Positions 34,949 through 46,520 of a stretch of 64,000 nucleotides of DNA are shown here, in pieces. The stretch is taken from NCBI GenBank assembly GCA_035546295.1, contig DATKBT010000149.1, positions 1-64,000 of the forward strand. Direction: 5' to 3'. The notes below the pieces were generated by a model. It ran no database searches and had not been told where the DNA came from. It worked only from the letters and a program-made list of their open reading frames with translations. The translations under genes were made by a program, and so were the position numbers. This DNA is from DATKBT01 sp035546295. GTDB taxonomy: Bacteria; Acidobacteriota; Thermoanaerobaculia; Multivoradales; Multivoraceae. Each line of letters starts with the position of its first letter. The stretch's first letter is position 1.

Positions 34949-35680
34949 CTACTTCGCGGAGGGTGCGCCGGCTTCACTCAGCACCCGGCCGAGCTCGGCG
35001 AGCGCCTCGTCGGGATCGTCGACCTTGATCGTGATCATGCCGAGGGCGCGCGCGCTCTTGAGGTTGCTGCCGATGTCGTCCAGGAAGACCACCTCGTGCG
35101 GCTCGACCTCGAGGAGCCGGCAGGCGAGGCGGTAGATCTCGGGATCGGGCTTGCGCAGGCCGACCTTGCGCGACTCGACGACCCGATCGAAGACATCGGC
35201 CAGCAGCTCCGCCCGGAGCCCGTCGCGGGCCTGCGCTCCCTCGCCCTCCGTCCAGTTGTTGGTCAGCGCTGCGACCAGGTAGCCGGCCCGGCGCAGCCGC
35301 GCGATCGCGGCCAGCATCTGCGGACGCGGCCGCGCGATCTCGCCGATCCTGCGCATCAACTCTCGGCTCGACACTGCGTGGCCGAGGCCGGCGAGCTCGG
35401 CGTCGAAGATCTCGAAGAAGGGCTCGCCGACCGCCAGCTCGCCGCGCTCGAGCCGGTGCCAGGCGCCGTCGGGAGCGCTCGCCGTCACGTGCCGGTTGAT
35501 CGCGCCCGACGGGATCCCGTGCTCGGCCTCGTAGGCGGCGATCGCGTGGAGCGGGGAGCCGAAGACCACCCCGCCGAGGTCGAACAACACGAGACGGATC
35601 GTCCTCGCTGCCGGCGCCGCTCGGTGGCCTGTGCTCAATCTGCGATCTCGAGTTGGATCTGGCGGCCCGTCAACGATCAC
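34949..35680 (-). CDS. HAD-superfamily hydrolase
   Basis: 243 residues. HAD motif I appears as LVLFDLGGVVFGS (the usual second Asp is replaced by Gly, as in the epoxide-hydrolase/ACAD10-like group). Motif II is ALTNNW, the lysine is in GLRKPDPEIYRLA, and motif IV is VVFLDDIGSNLKSA. The cap is the small helical type. The substrate is unknown; phosphatase or dehalogenase-type chemistry on small molecules is typical. The GTG start at 35680 lies 40 bp after the sulfurtransferase stop, and a 12-bp repeat fills that gap. No link to the respiratory genes is apparent. Confidence 0.78.
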   Translation of the reverse strand: MIVDGPPDPTRDRRLSTGHRAAPAARTIRLVLFDLGGVVFGSPLHAIAAYEAEHGIPSGAINRHVTASAPDGAWHRLERGELAVGEPFFEIFDAELAGLGHAVSSRELMRRIGEIARPRPQMLAAIARLRRAGYLVAALTNNWTEGEGAQARDGLRAELLADVFDRVVESRKVGLRKPDPEIYRLACRLLEVEPHEVVFLDDIGSNLKSARALGMITIKVDDPDEALAELGRVLSEAGAPSAK

Positions 35681-35696
35681 GACGCCCGCGACGCGG

Positions 35697-35732
35697 TCCG
35701 CCTTCTCGTCCGCCTTCTCGTCAGCCTTCGTC
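35697..35732 (-). repeat. 12-bp tandem repeat at the sulfurtransferase stop
   Basis: Two identical 12-bp units TCCGCCTTCTCG (35697-35720) and a third degenerate one (TCAGCCTTCGTC) that contains the sulfurtransferase stop codon. They lie in the 40-bp gap before the HAD gene. Confidence 0.7.
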
Positions 35733-36611
35733 GGTGGGCTCCGATTCCCTCGCCAGCGGACGATCGGCGCGGCACCACTCGCTCCACGAGCCCACGTAGA
35801 GGGCGGGCAGGTCGAAGCCGGCCGCCTCCATCGCCAGTAGCGTGTGGCAGGCCGTGACGCCCGATCCACAGTGCACGACGACCTGCTCGGAGGGAACCGC
35901 TTCGAGCGGCGCGAAGTGGGCGCGCAGCTCGTCGCGAGGGAGCATCCGTCCGCCGGGGCCGAGGGTGCGCTCGTAGGGTAGGTTGATGGCCCCCGGGATG
36001 TGGCCCGCGATCGGGTCGAAGGGCTCGGTCTCGCCCCGATAGCGTCGGGCGGAGCGCACGTCGACGACCCGGCAGCGCGCGTCCTGACGGGCGGCGTCGA
36101 CCTGCTCGATGTCGAGCGTCGGAAGCTGCCAGACGTCCGCCGGGTAGGGCTCGGTCTCGGTGACCCACGGAGCCTCGGCGTCGATCGGCAGCCCTGCCTC
36201 CTTCGCCGCAAACCAGCCGCCGTCGAGCAGCGACACCGCCTGGTGACCGACCGCGCGCAGCAGCCACCAGGCCCGGGCGGCGGCGTTGGCTCCACCGCTC
36301 GCGTCGTAGACGACCACGTGGTGTTCGGGCGTGATGCCCAGCGCACCGAGGCGCCCGCACCACTCGTCGAGGGGCGGCAGAGGGTGCCGTCCGCCGAACG
36401 CCGGATCGGGTCCGACCGCGGCGAGGTCGCGCTCCAGATCGACGTGGAGAGCGCCGCTCAGGTGCCCGGATTCGTAGGCCTCGAGGCCGGCGGGCCCGGG
36501 GCGCGCGTCGAGGAGGCGGATCGGCGCTCCGGCGAGCTCTGGATCGACCAGCCACCGAGCCAGGTCCTCGGGCGCGAGGAGCGGGGTCGGGAGCGATGGG
36601 GAGCTGCTCAC
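35721..36611 (-). CDS. Thiosulfate/3-mercaptopyruvate sulfurtransferase (double rhodanese)
   Basis: 296 residues, two rhodanese domains. The N-terminal domain is the inactive structural one (RLLDARPGPAGLEAYESGHL, YDASGGANAAARAWWLLR). The C-terminal domain carries the active loop VVHCGSGVTACHT with the persulfide Cys at about residue 248. Thiosulfate enzymes often have a CRxGx[RT] loop, while CGSGVTA fits the mercaptopyruvate type, so 3-mercaptopyruvate is slightly favoured. The GTG start at 36611 gives normal length; a longer upstream frame runs into the regulatory region. It probably shares a transcript with the HAD gene. Confidence 0.88.
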   Translation of the reverse strand: MSSSPSLPTPLLAPEDLARWLVDPELAGAPIRLLDARPGPAGLEAYESGHLSGALHVDLERDLAAVGPDPAFGGRHPLPPLDEWCGRLGALGITPEHHVVVYDASGGANAAARAWWLLRAVGHQAVSLLDGGWFAAKEAGLPIDAEAPWVTETEPYPADVWQLPTLDIEQVDAARQDARCRVVDVRSARRYRGETEPFDPIAGHIPGAINLPYERTLGPGGRMLPRDELRAHFAPLEAVPSEQVVVHCGSGVTACHTLLAMEAAGFDLPALYVGSWSEWCRADRPLARESEPTDEG

Positions 36612-36993
36612 GGAATCTCTCGGTCCGGCGCGCGGAGGAGCGTACGAGGTCGCGACAGTGCAGCGTATCAGCGCGGGGGACCCCGGAAGGAGCCTCCGAT
36701 CGAGCGGAGGATCGCCGCGCGCGACGGCGGCGCGAGCTCTGCCGATGCGGCCTCGATAGTGCCCTCGAGGCGCCCTCGCAGCGTCGGCGAGAAGGGGCCC
36801 GGAGGAGCTTGTGAAAAATTTCACAAGCGGATAACGTCCCGATCGGTCACGCCGATCTCGGCGCTCGTGCGGCATTCGCTGCACGGGTTCCCCTGCACCC
36901 CTTTCGCCCGCCTTTGGGGCTTCAGCTTTCGAAGAGGTCGTCGTCGGGCGGACCCAGGTCCGCGGCTGCGCTAGGCTCCTCTCGAGGATTCTC
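36612..36993. other. Divergent regulatory region upstream of the second ACIII operon
   Basis: 382 bp between the sulfurtransferase (minus) and actA (plus). No gene seen. It contains a perfect Rex-like operator at 36808-36827, overlapped or followed by a possible -10 GATAAC (36830-36835) pointing toward actA, about 160 bp before its start codon. Confidence 0.5.
36808..36827. promoter_or_regulatory. Rex-like (NADH-responsive) operator
   Basis: CTTGTGAAAAATTTCACAAG, a perfect 9-bp inverted repeat with a 2-bp centre. It contains TTGTGAA-N4-TTCACAA, the form of operator bound by the redox repressor Rex, which senses the NADH/NAD+ ratio and controls respiratory genes in several phyla. It is strikingly AT-rich in a GC-rich region and sits against a possible -10 element (GATAAC) of the actA2-caa3 operon. 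No rex gene is in the window. Other repressors with a similar palindrome cannot be ruled out. Confidence 0.6.
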
Positions 36994-37665
36994 ATGCACA
37001 TCTTTCCGCGTAGCGCGAATCAGGTGACTCGGGTGACGCTGATTCTCCTCGCGTGCGGCGTCGTGGCGGCGGGCGCGGCGCTGTGGATGCTGGATCGTTC
37101 CCCGTTCCACACCAGGGAAGGGGTCTTCGTCACCCAGCCGGTCAAGTTCAGCCACGACCACCACACCGAGGGGCTGGGAATCGACTGTCGCTACTGCCAT
37201 ACCTCGGTCGAGCGGTCATCGTTCGCGGGCATCCCGCCGACTGCGACCTGCATGAACTGTCACAAGAAGATCTGGGCCAACGCCGAAATGCTGGAGCCGG
37301 TGCGCCAGAGCTGGCAGACGGGCGTCCCCTTGCAGTGGGGCCGGGTCAACGACCTCCCCGACTACGTCTACTTCAATCACAGCATCCACATCGCCAAGGG
37401 CGTCGGCTGCCGGACCTGCCACGGGCCGGTCCACCAGATGCCGCTGATCTACCAGGAGGCCTCGCTCCAGATGCGCTGGTGCCTGGATTGCCATCGCAAT
37501 CCGGAGAAGTTCGTGCGTCCGCGCGAGCGGGTCTTCGACATGAGCTGGACCCCGGCCGACATGGGGACCACGCAGAAGGTGCTGGGCCCGCTCCTGGTGG
37601 AGGAGTACGGGATTCCGGGTCCGGACGATCGATGGAGCCTGAGCTGTTCGGTCTGCCATCGGTGA
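36994..37665 (+). CDS. actA: ACIII pentahaem cytochrome c subunit (copy 2)
   Basis: 223 residues: N-terminal membrane anchor (about 13-32) and five haem c sites, CRYCH, CMNCH, CRTCH, CLDCH and CSVCH at the C-terminus. It aligns with the copy at 8508 over the whole length, including FSHDHHTEGLGIDCRYC and DLPDYVYFNHSIH. It begins a complete ACIII operon (A-B-C-D-E-F) that continues into an SCO protein and a caa3-type oxidase. Expression is likely under the Rex-like site 170 bp upstream. Confidence 0.95.
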   Translation: MHIFPRSANQVTRVTLILLACGVVAAGAALWMLDRSPFHTREGVFVTQPVKFSHDHHTEGLGIDCRYCHTSVERSSFAGIPPTATCMNCHKKIWANAEMLEPVRQSWQTGVPLQWGRVNDLPDYVYFNHSIHIAKGVGCRTCHGPVHQMPLIYQEASLQMRWCLDCHRNPEKFVRPRERVFDMSWTPADMGTTQKVLGPLLVEEYGIPGPDDRWSLSCSVCHR

Positions 37666-37814
37666 TGCCGGTGTCGCCGAACCCGAAGGGTCGAGAACGA
37701 AACGGAAGAGGAGCCGATCGCGGGACGCAATCGGACCGAGTCGGAGCCGGCGCAGCAGGAACTGAGGAATCGCGGACCGGCGGAGCCGAAGGTCGGCCGA
37801 ATCGAGGGTTGGAA

Positions 37815-41138
<3,324 letters not shown>

Positions 41139-41156
41139 CCGCAGGAAGGATGAACG

Positions 41157-42542
41157 ATGACCACCGTCAGTGACGCCGCCGGCACCCGCCCGCCGCTGGG
41201 CAAGCCCGACTTCATCGGTCCGGGCGAGACGCCGCAGTCGGTCACCGACACCATCTCCGGGGTCGTCTACGGCAAGACCCATCGCTGGTGGGTGTTCGCG
41301 CTCGCCGGCGCCTTCGGGCTGCTCTCCATCGGATTTCTCGCCCTGACCTGGCTGCTGGTCAAGGGGGTCGGGATCTGGGGGATCAACATCCCGGTGGCGT
41401 GGGGCTGGGCGATCATCAACTTCGTCTGGTGGATCGGCATCGGCCACGCCGGCACCCTGATCTCGGCGATCCTGCTGCTGCTGCGCCAGGAGTGGCGGAC
41501 CTCGATCAACCGCTTCGCCGAGGCGATGACCCTGTTCGCGGTGGCCTGCGCCGGCCTGTTCCCGATCTTCCACACCGGGCGCCCGTGGCTCTCGTACTGG
41601 ATGCTGCCGTACCCCAACACGATGCAGATCTGGCCCCAGTTCCGCAGCCCGCTGATCTGGGACGTGTTCGCGGTGTCGACGTACGCCATCATCTCGCTGG
41701 TCTTCTGGTACGTCGGACTGATCCCCGACCTCGCCACGATGCGCGACAAGGCCAGGAGGCTCTCGCTCAAGCGCACCTTCGGGATCTTCGCGCTGGGCTG
41801 GCGCGGCGCCGCCGACCACTGGCACAACTACGAGAAGGCGTACCTGCTGCTCGCCGGGCTGTCGACGCCGCTGGTGCTCTCGGTTCACTCGGTGGTGTCC
41901 CTCGACTTCGCGGTGGCGCAGGTCCCCGGCTGGCACGCGACGATCTTCCCGCCCTACTTCGTCGCCGGCGCGATCTATGCCGGGTTCGCGATGGTGCTCA
42001 CCCTGATGATCCCTCTGCGGCACCTGTTCGGGCTGCACGCCTACATCACCCAGCGCCACCTCGAGAACATGGGCAAGGTGATGCTCACCACGGGCCTGAT
42101 CGTCGCCTACGGCTACGCCTGCGAGCTGTTCATGGCCTACTACTCGGGGAACGTGTTCGAGCGCTACATGATGGTGAACCGCACCACCGGCCCCTACTGG
42201 TACATGTACGGGATGCTGATGCTGTGCAACGTCGCGGTCCCCCAGTTGCTCTGGTTCAAGCGCTTCCGCACCTCGGCGTTCTGGCTGTTCCTCGTCTCGC
42301 AGTTCGTCAACGTCGGGATGTGGCTGGAGCGCTTCGTGATCGTTGTCACCAGCCTCCACCGCGACTTCCTGGTCAGCTCGTGGGGCATGTACAGCGCCAC
42401 CAAGTGGGACTGGGCGGTCTTTCTCGGCACCATCGGCCTGTTCGCCAGCCTGATCTTCATCTTCATCCGCATCCTGCCGGCGCTGTCGATGACCGAGCTC
42501 AAGATGATCTCGGCGGAAGGCAAGAGCGTGGGGGAGCACTAG
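41157..42542 (+). CDS. actC: ACIII NrfD-like quinol-binding subunit ActC (copy 2)
   Basis: 461 residues, ten membrane helices. Segments such as FVWWIGIGHAGTLISAILLL, RSPLIWDVFAVSTYAI, VSLDFAVAQVPGWHATIFPP and RHLENMGKVMLTTGL match ActC, which oxidises quinol near the periplasmic face and hands electrons to ActB. Starts 18 bp after actB and is followed directly by actD (0 bp gap). It is shorter at the N-terminus than the copy at 31815-33260. Confidence 0.95.
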   Translation: MTTVSDAAGTRPPLGKPDFIGPGETPQSVTDTISGVVYGKTHRWWVFALAGAFGLLSIGFLALTWLLVKGVGIWGINIPVAWGWAIINFVWWIGIGHAGTLISAILLLLRQEWRTSINRFAEAMTLFAVACAGLFPIFHTGRPWLSYWMLPYPNTMQIWPQFRSPLIWDVFAVSTYAIISLVFWYVGLIPDLATMRDKARRLSLKRTFGIFALGWRGAADHWHNYEKAYLLLAGLSTPLVLSVHSVVSLDFAVAQVPGWHATIFPPYFVAGAIYAGFAMVLTLMIPLRHLFGLHAYITQRHLENMGKVMLTTGLIVAYGYACELFMAYYSGNVFERYMMVNRTTGPYWYMYGMLMLCNVAVPQLLWFKRFRTSAFWLFLVSQFVNVGMWLERFVIVVTSLHRDFLVSSWGMYSATKWDWAVFLGTIGLFASLIFIFIRILPALSMTELKMISAEGKSVGEH

Positions 42543-43094
42543 ATGAGCACGCCCCAGACCGCACCGCGCGGGCCGTACGGTGTCGTCGCCCGTTTCGCCG
42601 AGCCCACCCAGCTCGTGCATGCCGCCGAAGCGGCCCGTGACGCCGGCTATCGGAAGATGAACTGCTACAGCCCCTATCCGATCCCGGGCGCCTGGGAGGC
42701 GATGGGGCACCGGAGCCGGGTGCCGCTGGTGGTCCTGATCGGCGGCATCGTCGGGTGCTTCGCGGGCTTCGGCTTCATCACCTGGACCCAGGTCTACGAC
42801 TACCCATGGAACATCGGCGGCCGTCCGCTGTTCAGCTGGCCGGCGTTCATCCCGCCCACCTTCGAGACCACGATCCTGTTTGCGGGACTGACCGCCGCCA
42901 TCGTCGGTGCGGTCGCCCTGAACGGGCTGCCCAGGCTCCACCACCCCGTGTTCGGCATCCCTTCCTTCGAGCGCGCTTCCCAGGATCGCTACTTCCTCGT
43001 GATCGAGGCGGACGACCCGCAGTTCGAGCTCGCACGCACCGAGGAGTTCCTGCGCGGGCTCGATCCGGAGGAGGTCATCGCGGTCGAGCCGTGA
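42543..43094 (+). CDS. actD: ACIII subunit ActD (copy 2, DUF3341)
   Basis: 183 residues with two membrane helices (about 58-80 and 103-123). The DUF3341 pattern GVVARFAEPTQLVHAAEAARD and YRKMNCYSPYPIPG is clear, as is the loop SWPAFIPPTFETTILF between helices. It has no cofactor. The start immediately follows the actC stop and the end overlaps actE by 4 bp (GTGA). Confidence 0.94.
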   Translation: MSTPQTAPRGPYGVVARFAEPTQLVHAAEAARDAGYRKMNCYSPYPIPGAWEAMGHRSRVPLVVLIGGIVGCFAGFGFITWTQVYDYPWNIGGRPLFSWPAFIPPTFETTILFAGLTAAIVGAVALNGLPRLHHPVFGIPSFERASQDRYFLVIEADDPQFELARTEEFLRGLDPEEVIAVEP

Positions 43095-43906
43095 CCGACG
43101 ACGAGCCGATGATGCGAACACCACTTCACGACCGCGAGCTGCCGACGGCGCCCTCCTCCGCTCTCTCCTCCTCCGCGCCGCGGGAGGGCGAGGCCCGGCC
43201 GGTGACGCCGAGCGCTCCGAGGCCCGACGCGGCGGCAGCGAGGCGATCGTCCGTTCCGGTGGTGGCGATCGCCGCCGCGCTGCTGCTCTCCGGCTGCCGG
43301 CAGGACATGCACGATCAGCCCAAGTACGAGCCGCTCGAGCCGTCCGCGCTCTTTGCCGATGGCGCGTCGGCGCGCACGCCTCCGCCCTACACGGTGGCGA
43401 GGGATGCGCCCGATCCCACCGACCCCGCGGTCAGCGGGCTGCTGCCCGACGGCGACTGGCTCGACGAGCTGCCGATGGCGCTCGACGCCGAGCTGCTCGC
43501 CAGGGGCCAGGAGCGCTTCGACATCTTCTGTGCTCCCTGTCACGACCGTCTCGGCGGCGGCCGCGGGATGATCGTGCTGCGCGGCTTCTACCAGCCACCG
43601 ACCTACCACCAGGATCGGCTGCGCGAGGCGCCGCTGGGCTACCTGTACGACGTGATCAGCAACGGGTACGGCTTGATGTCGGGCTACGGCTCGCAGGTGC
43701 CGCCGCGCGATCGGTGGGCGATCGCCGCGTGGATCCGGGTGCTCCAGCGATCGCAGTTCGCTCCGCAGAGCCTGCTGACCGAGCTCGACCGCGAGCGGGT
43801 GGCCGAGGCCTGGATCGATCCGGCGGCGCTTCCCGACGCGCGCGGCGGCGATCACGGTGAGACCGACGGTGATCACGGAGAAGGCGGCGAGGCAGAGGCA
43901 CACTGA
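43091..43906 (+). CDS. actE: ACIII monohaem cytochrome c lipoprotein (copy 2)
   Basis: 271 residues. A long N-terminal region leads to a hydrophobic stretch ending in LLLSGC (lipobox, Cys near residue 74). Family segment QDMHDQPKYEPLEPSALF follows, then one haem c site CAPCHDRLGGG and a distal DVISNGYGLMSGYG segment. The signal peptide is unusually far from the GTG start at 43091; ATGs at 43109 and 43112 would shorten it only slightly, so translation probably begins at one of these. The C-terminal tail is Gly/His/Glu-rich. Confidence 0.92.
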   Translation: MTDDEPMMRTPLHDRELPTAPSSALSSSAPREGEARPVTPSAPRPDAAAARRSSVPVVAIAAALLLSGCRQDMHDQPKYEPLEPSALFADGASARTPPPYTVARDAPDPTDPAVSGLLPDGDWLDELPMALDAELLARGQERFDIFCAPCHDRLGGGRGMIVLRGFYQPPTYHQDRLREAPLGYLYDVISNGYGLMSGYGSQVPPRDRWAIAAWIRVLQRSQFAPQSLLTELDRERVAEAWIDPAALPDARGGDHGETDGDHGEGGEAEAH

Positions 43907-43907
43907 G

Positions 43908-45092
43908 ATGACCGAGCACTCCCCTTCGGCTGCGGACTACCAGCCGCCCGCCAGCCTCGCGCGCGTCCAGACCGGTGCGCTGGTGACGGCCGTCGTCGGC
44001 GTCGCCGCGTGCATCGTCGGACTCCTGCTCGACCCCGAGCAGTTCTATCGCTCCTACCTGATCGGCTACGTCTACTGGCTGGCGATCGGCATCGCGTGCC
44101 TGGGTTGGACGATGGTCTACCACCTGACCGCCGGCGGCTGGGCGCTGGTCCAGCGCAAGACGCTCGAAGCGGGCGCCCGCACGCTGCCGGTCCTTGCCCT
44201 GCTCTTCGTCCCCTTCGCCTTCGGCATGGATTCGGTGTGGGTGTGGGCCGGGCCCGAGGCCGTCCACGACGAGCTGATCCAGGCCAAGCGGGGCTTTCTC
44301 AACGTGCCGTTCTTCTGGGTGCGCATGGCCATCTACTTCGGGATCTGGTGCTTCCTGGCGTTCTTCCTGAGCTGGCAGTCGAAGCGTCAGGACGAGACCG
44401 GGGACCCGTCCGCGACGGTTCGCATGCGCACGATCAGCGGGCCCGGTGTGGCGATCTTCGTGATGGTCGCCTCGTTCTTCTCGTGGGACACGCTGATGTC
44501 GCTCAACCCGCACTGGTTCTCGAGCCTCTACGGGTTCTACTTCGTCACCTCGACCGCGCTCACCGGCATGCTGTTCATGGCGGTCATGGGCTGGTACCTG
44601 GCGCAGCGCGATCCCCTGTCGAGGGTGTTCAAGCCCAAGCACTTCCACGACTACGGCAAGCTGATGATGGCGCTGGTGATGTTCTGGGCCTACATGGCGC
44701 TCTCGCAGTTCCTGATCACCTGGTCGGGAAACGTCCCCGAGTTCACGCAGTGGTATTTCGCCCGCAACACCGGCGGCTGGAAGCCCTACACGATCTTCCT
44801 CGTGGTCTTCCACTTCTTCGTTCCCTTCCTGATGCTGCTCTCGGCCTCCCTCAAGCGACGTCCCGAGCGGCTGGTGCGCGTGGCCGTCTACCTGCTCGTG
44901 ATGCGCTGGATCGACCTCTACTGGCAGGCGGCGCCGACCTTCCACGAGCACATCACCATCCACTGGCTCGACTTCGCCACGCTGATCGCGGTCGGGGGCG
45001 TGTGGGTGTTCGTGTTCGTTTGGCAGCTCCGGCAGCGGTCCCTGATCCCGATCAACGATCCCTATCTCCCGGAGGTTCTCGGTCATGGCTGA
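43908..45092 (+). CDS. actF: ACIII membrane subunit ActF (copy 2)
   Basis: 394 residues, about ten membrane helices. Shared ActF segments are LGWTMVYHLTAGGWALVQRK, SWDTLMSLNPHWFSSLYGFY, HDYGKLMMALVMFWAYMALSQ and MRWIDLYWQAAPTFHEH. I chose ATG 43908 over an in-frame upstream ATG that lies within actE. The 3' end overlaps the next gene by 8 bp, linking the ACIII genes to the oxidase-associated genes that follow. Confidence 0.94.
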   Translation: MTEHSPSAADYQPPASLARVQTGALVTAVVGVAACIVGLLLDPEQFYRSYLIGYVYWLAIGIACLGWTMVYHLTAGGWALVQRKTLEAGARTLPVLALLFVPFAFGMDSVWVWAGPEAVHDELIQAKRGFLNVPFFWVRMAIYFGIWCFLAFFLSWQSKRQDETGDPSATVRMRTISGPGVAIFVMVASFFSWDTLMSLNPHWFSSLYGFYFVTSTALTGMLFMAVMGWYLAQRDPLSRVFKPKHFHDYGKLMMALVMFWAYMALSQFLITWSGNVPEFTQWYFARNTGGWKPYTIFLVVFHFFVPFLMLLSASLKRRPERLVRVAVYLLVMRWIDLYWQAAPTFHEHITIHWLDFATLIAVGGVWVFVFVWQLRQRSLIPINDPYLPEVLGHG

Positions 45093-45528
45093 GCACCACG
45101 CCAGGCACACCGACGAGCACGCCGAGGCGCACGGTCACCACGGCGGCGGCGATCCGGATCCCGAGATTCCGGTCTCGACGGTGGCCAAGATCCTCGTCGC
45201 GCTGGCGGTCCTCGGACTGGTGGCCGCCGCCGTGGTCTGGCCGCTCGTGCACGGCTTCCTGCGCTCCAACCTGCGGCGTCAGCCGGAGGCGCGGATCGAC
45301 CTCTCGCGTCCGACCGGTCCGCTGCTGCAGGCCCAGCCGGAGATCGACCTGAGCGCCTTCCGCACGCGCGAGAACGTCGTCCTCGGCTCCTACGGATGGG
45401 TCGACGAATCCTCCGGGATCGCGCGCATTCCGGTCGGCCGCGCCGCGGAGCTGATCCTCGAGCAGGGGCTCGAGCTGAGCTCGCCGCCGCGGGCGGCGCC
45501 GCCGACGCCTTCGGAGGAGCCGCAATGA
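45085..45528 (+). CDS. Single-helix membrane protein of the ACIII-caa3 operon
   Basis: 147 residues. A His-rich N-terminus (AEHHARHTDEHAEAHGHH) precedes one membrane helix (about 32-54) and a periplasmic tail. The tail contains RENVVLGSYGWVDESSGIAR and IPVGRAAELIL, a pattern I associate with small uncharacterised proteins encoded between ActF and SCO in similar operons. It overlaps actF and the SCO gene. The His-rich end could bind copper or haem-associated metal; this is speculation. No enzymatic domain is visible. Confidence 0.75.
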   Translation: MAEHHARHTDEHAEAHGHHGGGDPDPEIPVSTVAKILVALAVLGLVAAAVVWPLVHGFLRSNLRRQPEARIDLSRPTGPLLQAQPEIDLSAFRTRENVVLGSYGWVDESSGIARIPVGRAAELILEQGLELSSPPRAAPPTPSEEPQ

Positions 45529-46520
45529 TCATGCGCTTCGTGCGGACCGCGCCCCGCCGCTGGCTCGCGACCTGGGCTCTCACGGCTGGAGCGGCGGTGT
45601 CGCTGGGGTCGCTCGGAGGGACCCCGCTGGTCGCTCAGACCCAGACGCTGGTGGCACCCTCGGCGAGCTCGTTGGCGCAGGGCACTCCGGTCGACCTTCC
45701 CGAGGAGCTGCGCAGCGCGGGATTCGACCAGCGGCTCGGTGAGCGGCTCGACCTCGACGTCGAGCTGGTCGATCACGAAGGCAGGGCGGTGCGCCTCGGC
45801 GACCTCTTCCGGGACGACAGACCGGTGCTGTTCGCGCCCGTCTACTACGGCTGCCCGATGCTGTGCAGCCTGGTGCTCGACGGCGTCATGCGCAACCTCA
45901 AGCCGCTGACGCTCCTGCCGGGCGAGGATTTCCAGGTCGTCGCTCTCAGCTTCGATCCCACCGAGACGCCCGAGGACGCTGCCGGCATGCGCGAGTCGAT
46001 GCTCGATCGTTACCGGCGCGAGGAGGGGAACGCGGGCTTTCACTTCCTGACCGGCGAGCCGGAGCGGGTGGCGAAGGTGATGGAGGAGCTCGGCGTCCGC
46101 TACCAGCTCGATCCCGCGACCGGCGAGTACACCCATGCGGGGGGCATCGTGCTGCTGACGCCCGGCGGCGAGATCTCGCGCTACTTCTTCGGCGTCGACT
46201 ATCCGTCGCGAGACCTGCGCCTGGGCCTGGTCGAGGCCTCGGAGGGAAAGATCGGATCGCTGATCGACCAGGTGCTGCTGTACTGCTATCGATACGACCC
46301 GGAGATCGGCAAGTACAGCGCGGTGACACTCAACATCATCCGCCTCGGCGCCGTGCTCACCGTGGTGCTGCTCGCCCTCTTCATCGGGCTCTCGCTGTTG
46401 CGCGAACGGCGGAGAGGGCGCGAGGCGCGCGCCCTCTCCGAGCGCCAGCTCGGCGACCGGGATTCCGCCGAGCGCCAGCTCGGCGACCGGCGCCTTCGTG
46501 ATTCGGGGACCGTGACGTGA
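45525..46520 (+). CDS. SCO1/SenC copper chaperone with C-terminal membrane helix
   Basis: 331 residues. A signal or anchor sequence precedes a thioredoxin-fold domain with copper ligands in YYGCPMLCSL (CxxxC) and the His in YTHAGGIVLL, all three needed for CuA loading. A further membrane helix (about 268-290) follows, then a charged C-terminal tail with a 10-residue repeat (ERQLGDRDSA). The start overlaps the preceding stop by 4 bp, and the GTG of coxB overlaps its own stop. It probably assembles the CuA site of the adjacent CoxB. Confidence 0.9.
   Translation: MIMRFVRTAPRRWLATWALTAGAAVSLGSLGGTPLVAQTQTLVAPSASSLAQGTPVDLPEELRSAGFDQRLGERLDLDVELVDHEGRAVRLGDLFRDDRPVLFAPVYYGCPMLCSLVLDGVMRNLKPLTLLPGEDFQVVALSFDPTETPEDAAGMRESMLDRYRREEGNAGFHFLTGEPERVAKVMEELGVRYQLDPATGEYTHAGGIVLLTPGGEISRYFFGVDYPSRDLRLGLVEASEGKIGSLIDQVLLYCYRYDPEIGKYSAVTLNIIRLGAVLTVVLLALFIGLSLLRERRRGREARALSERQLGDRDSAERQLGDRRLRDSGTVT
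46441..46490 (+). repeat. 30-bp-period repeat in the SCO tail
   Basis: AGCGCCAGCTCGGCGACCGG occurs at 46441 and again at 46471, encoding the duplicated ERQLGDR in the C-terminal tail of the SCO protein. Confidence 0.75.

Noticed and set aside
36826..36836. Sequence GCGGATAAC resembling part of the lac operator
   Set aside because: It is a short match beside the Rex-like palindrome in a gene setting unrelated to lactose; the GATAAC part is better read as a possible -10 element.
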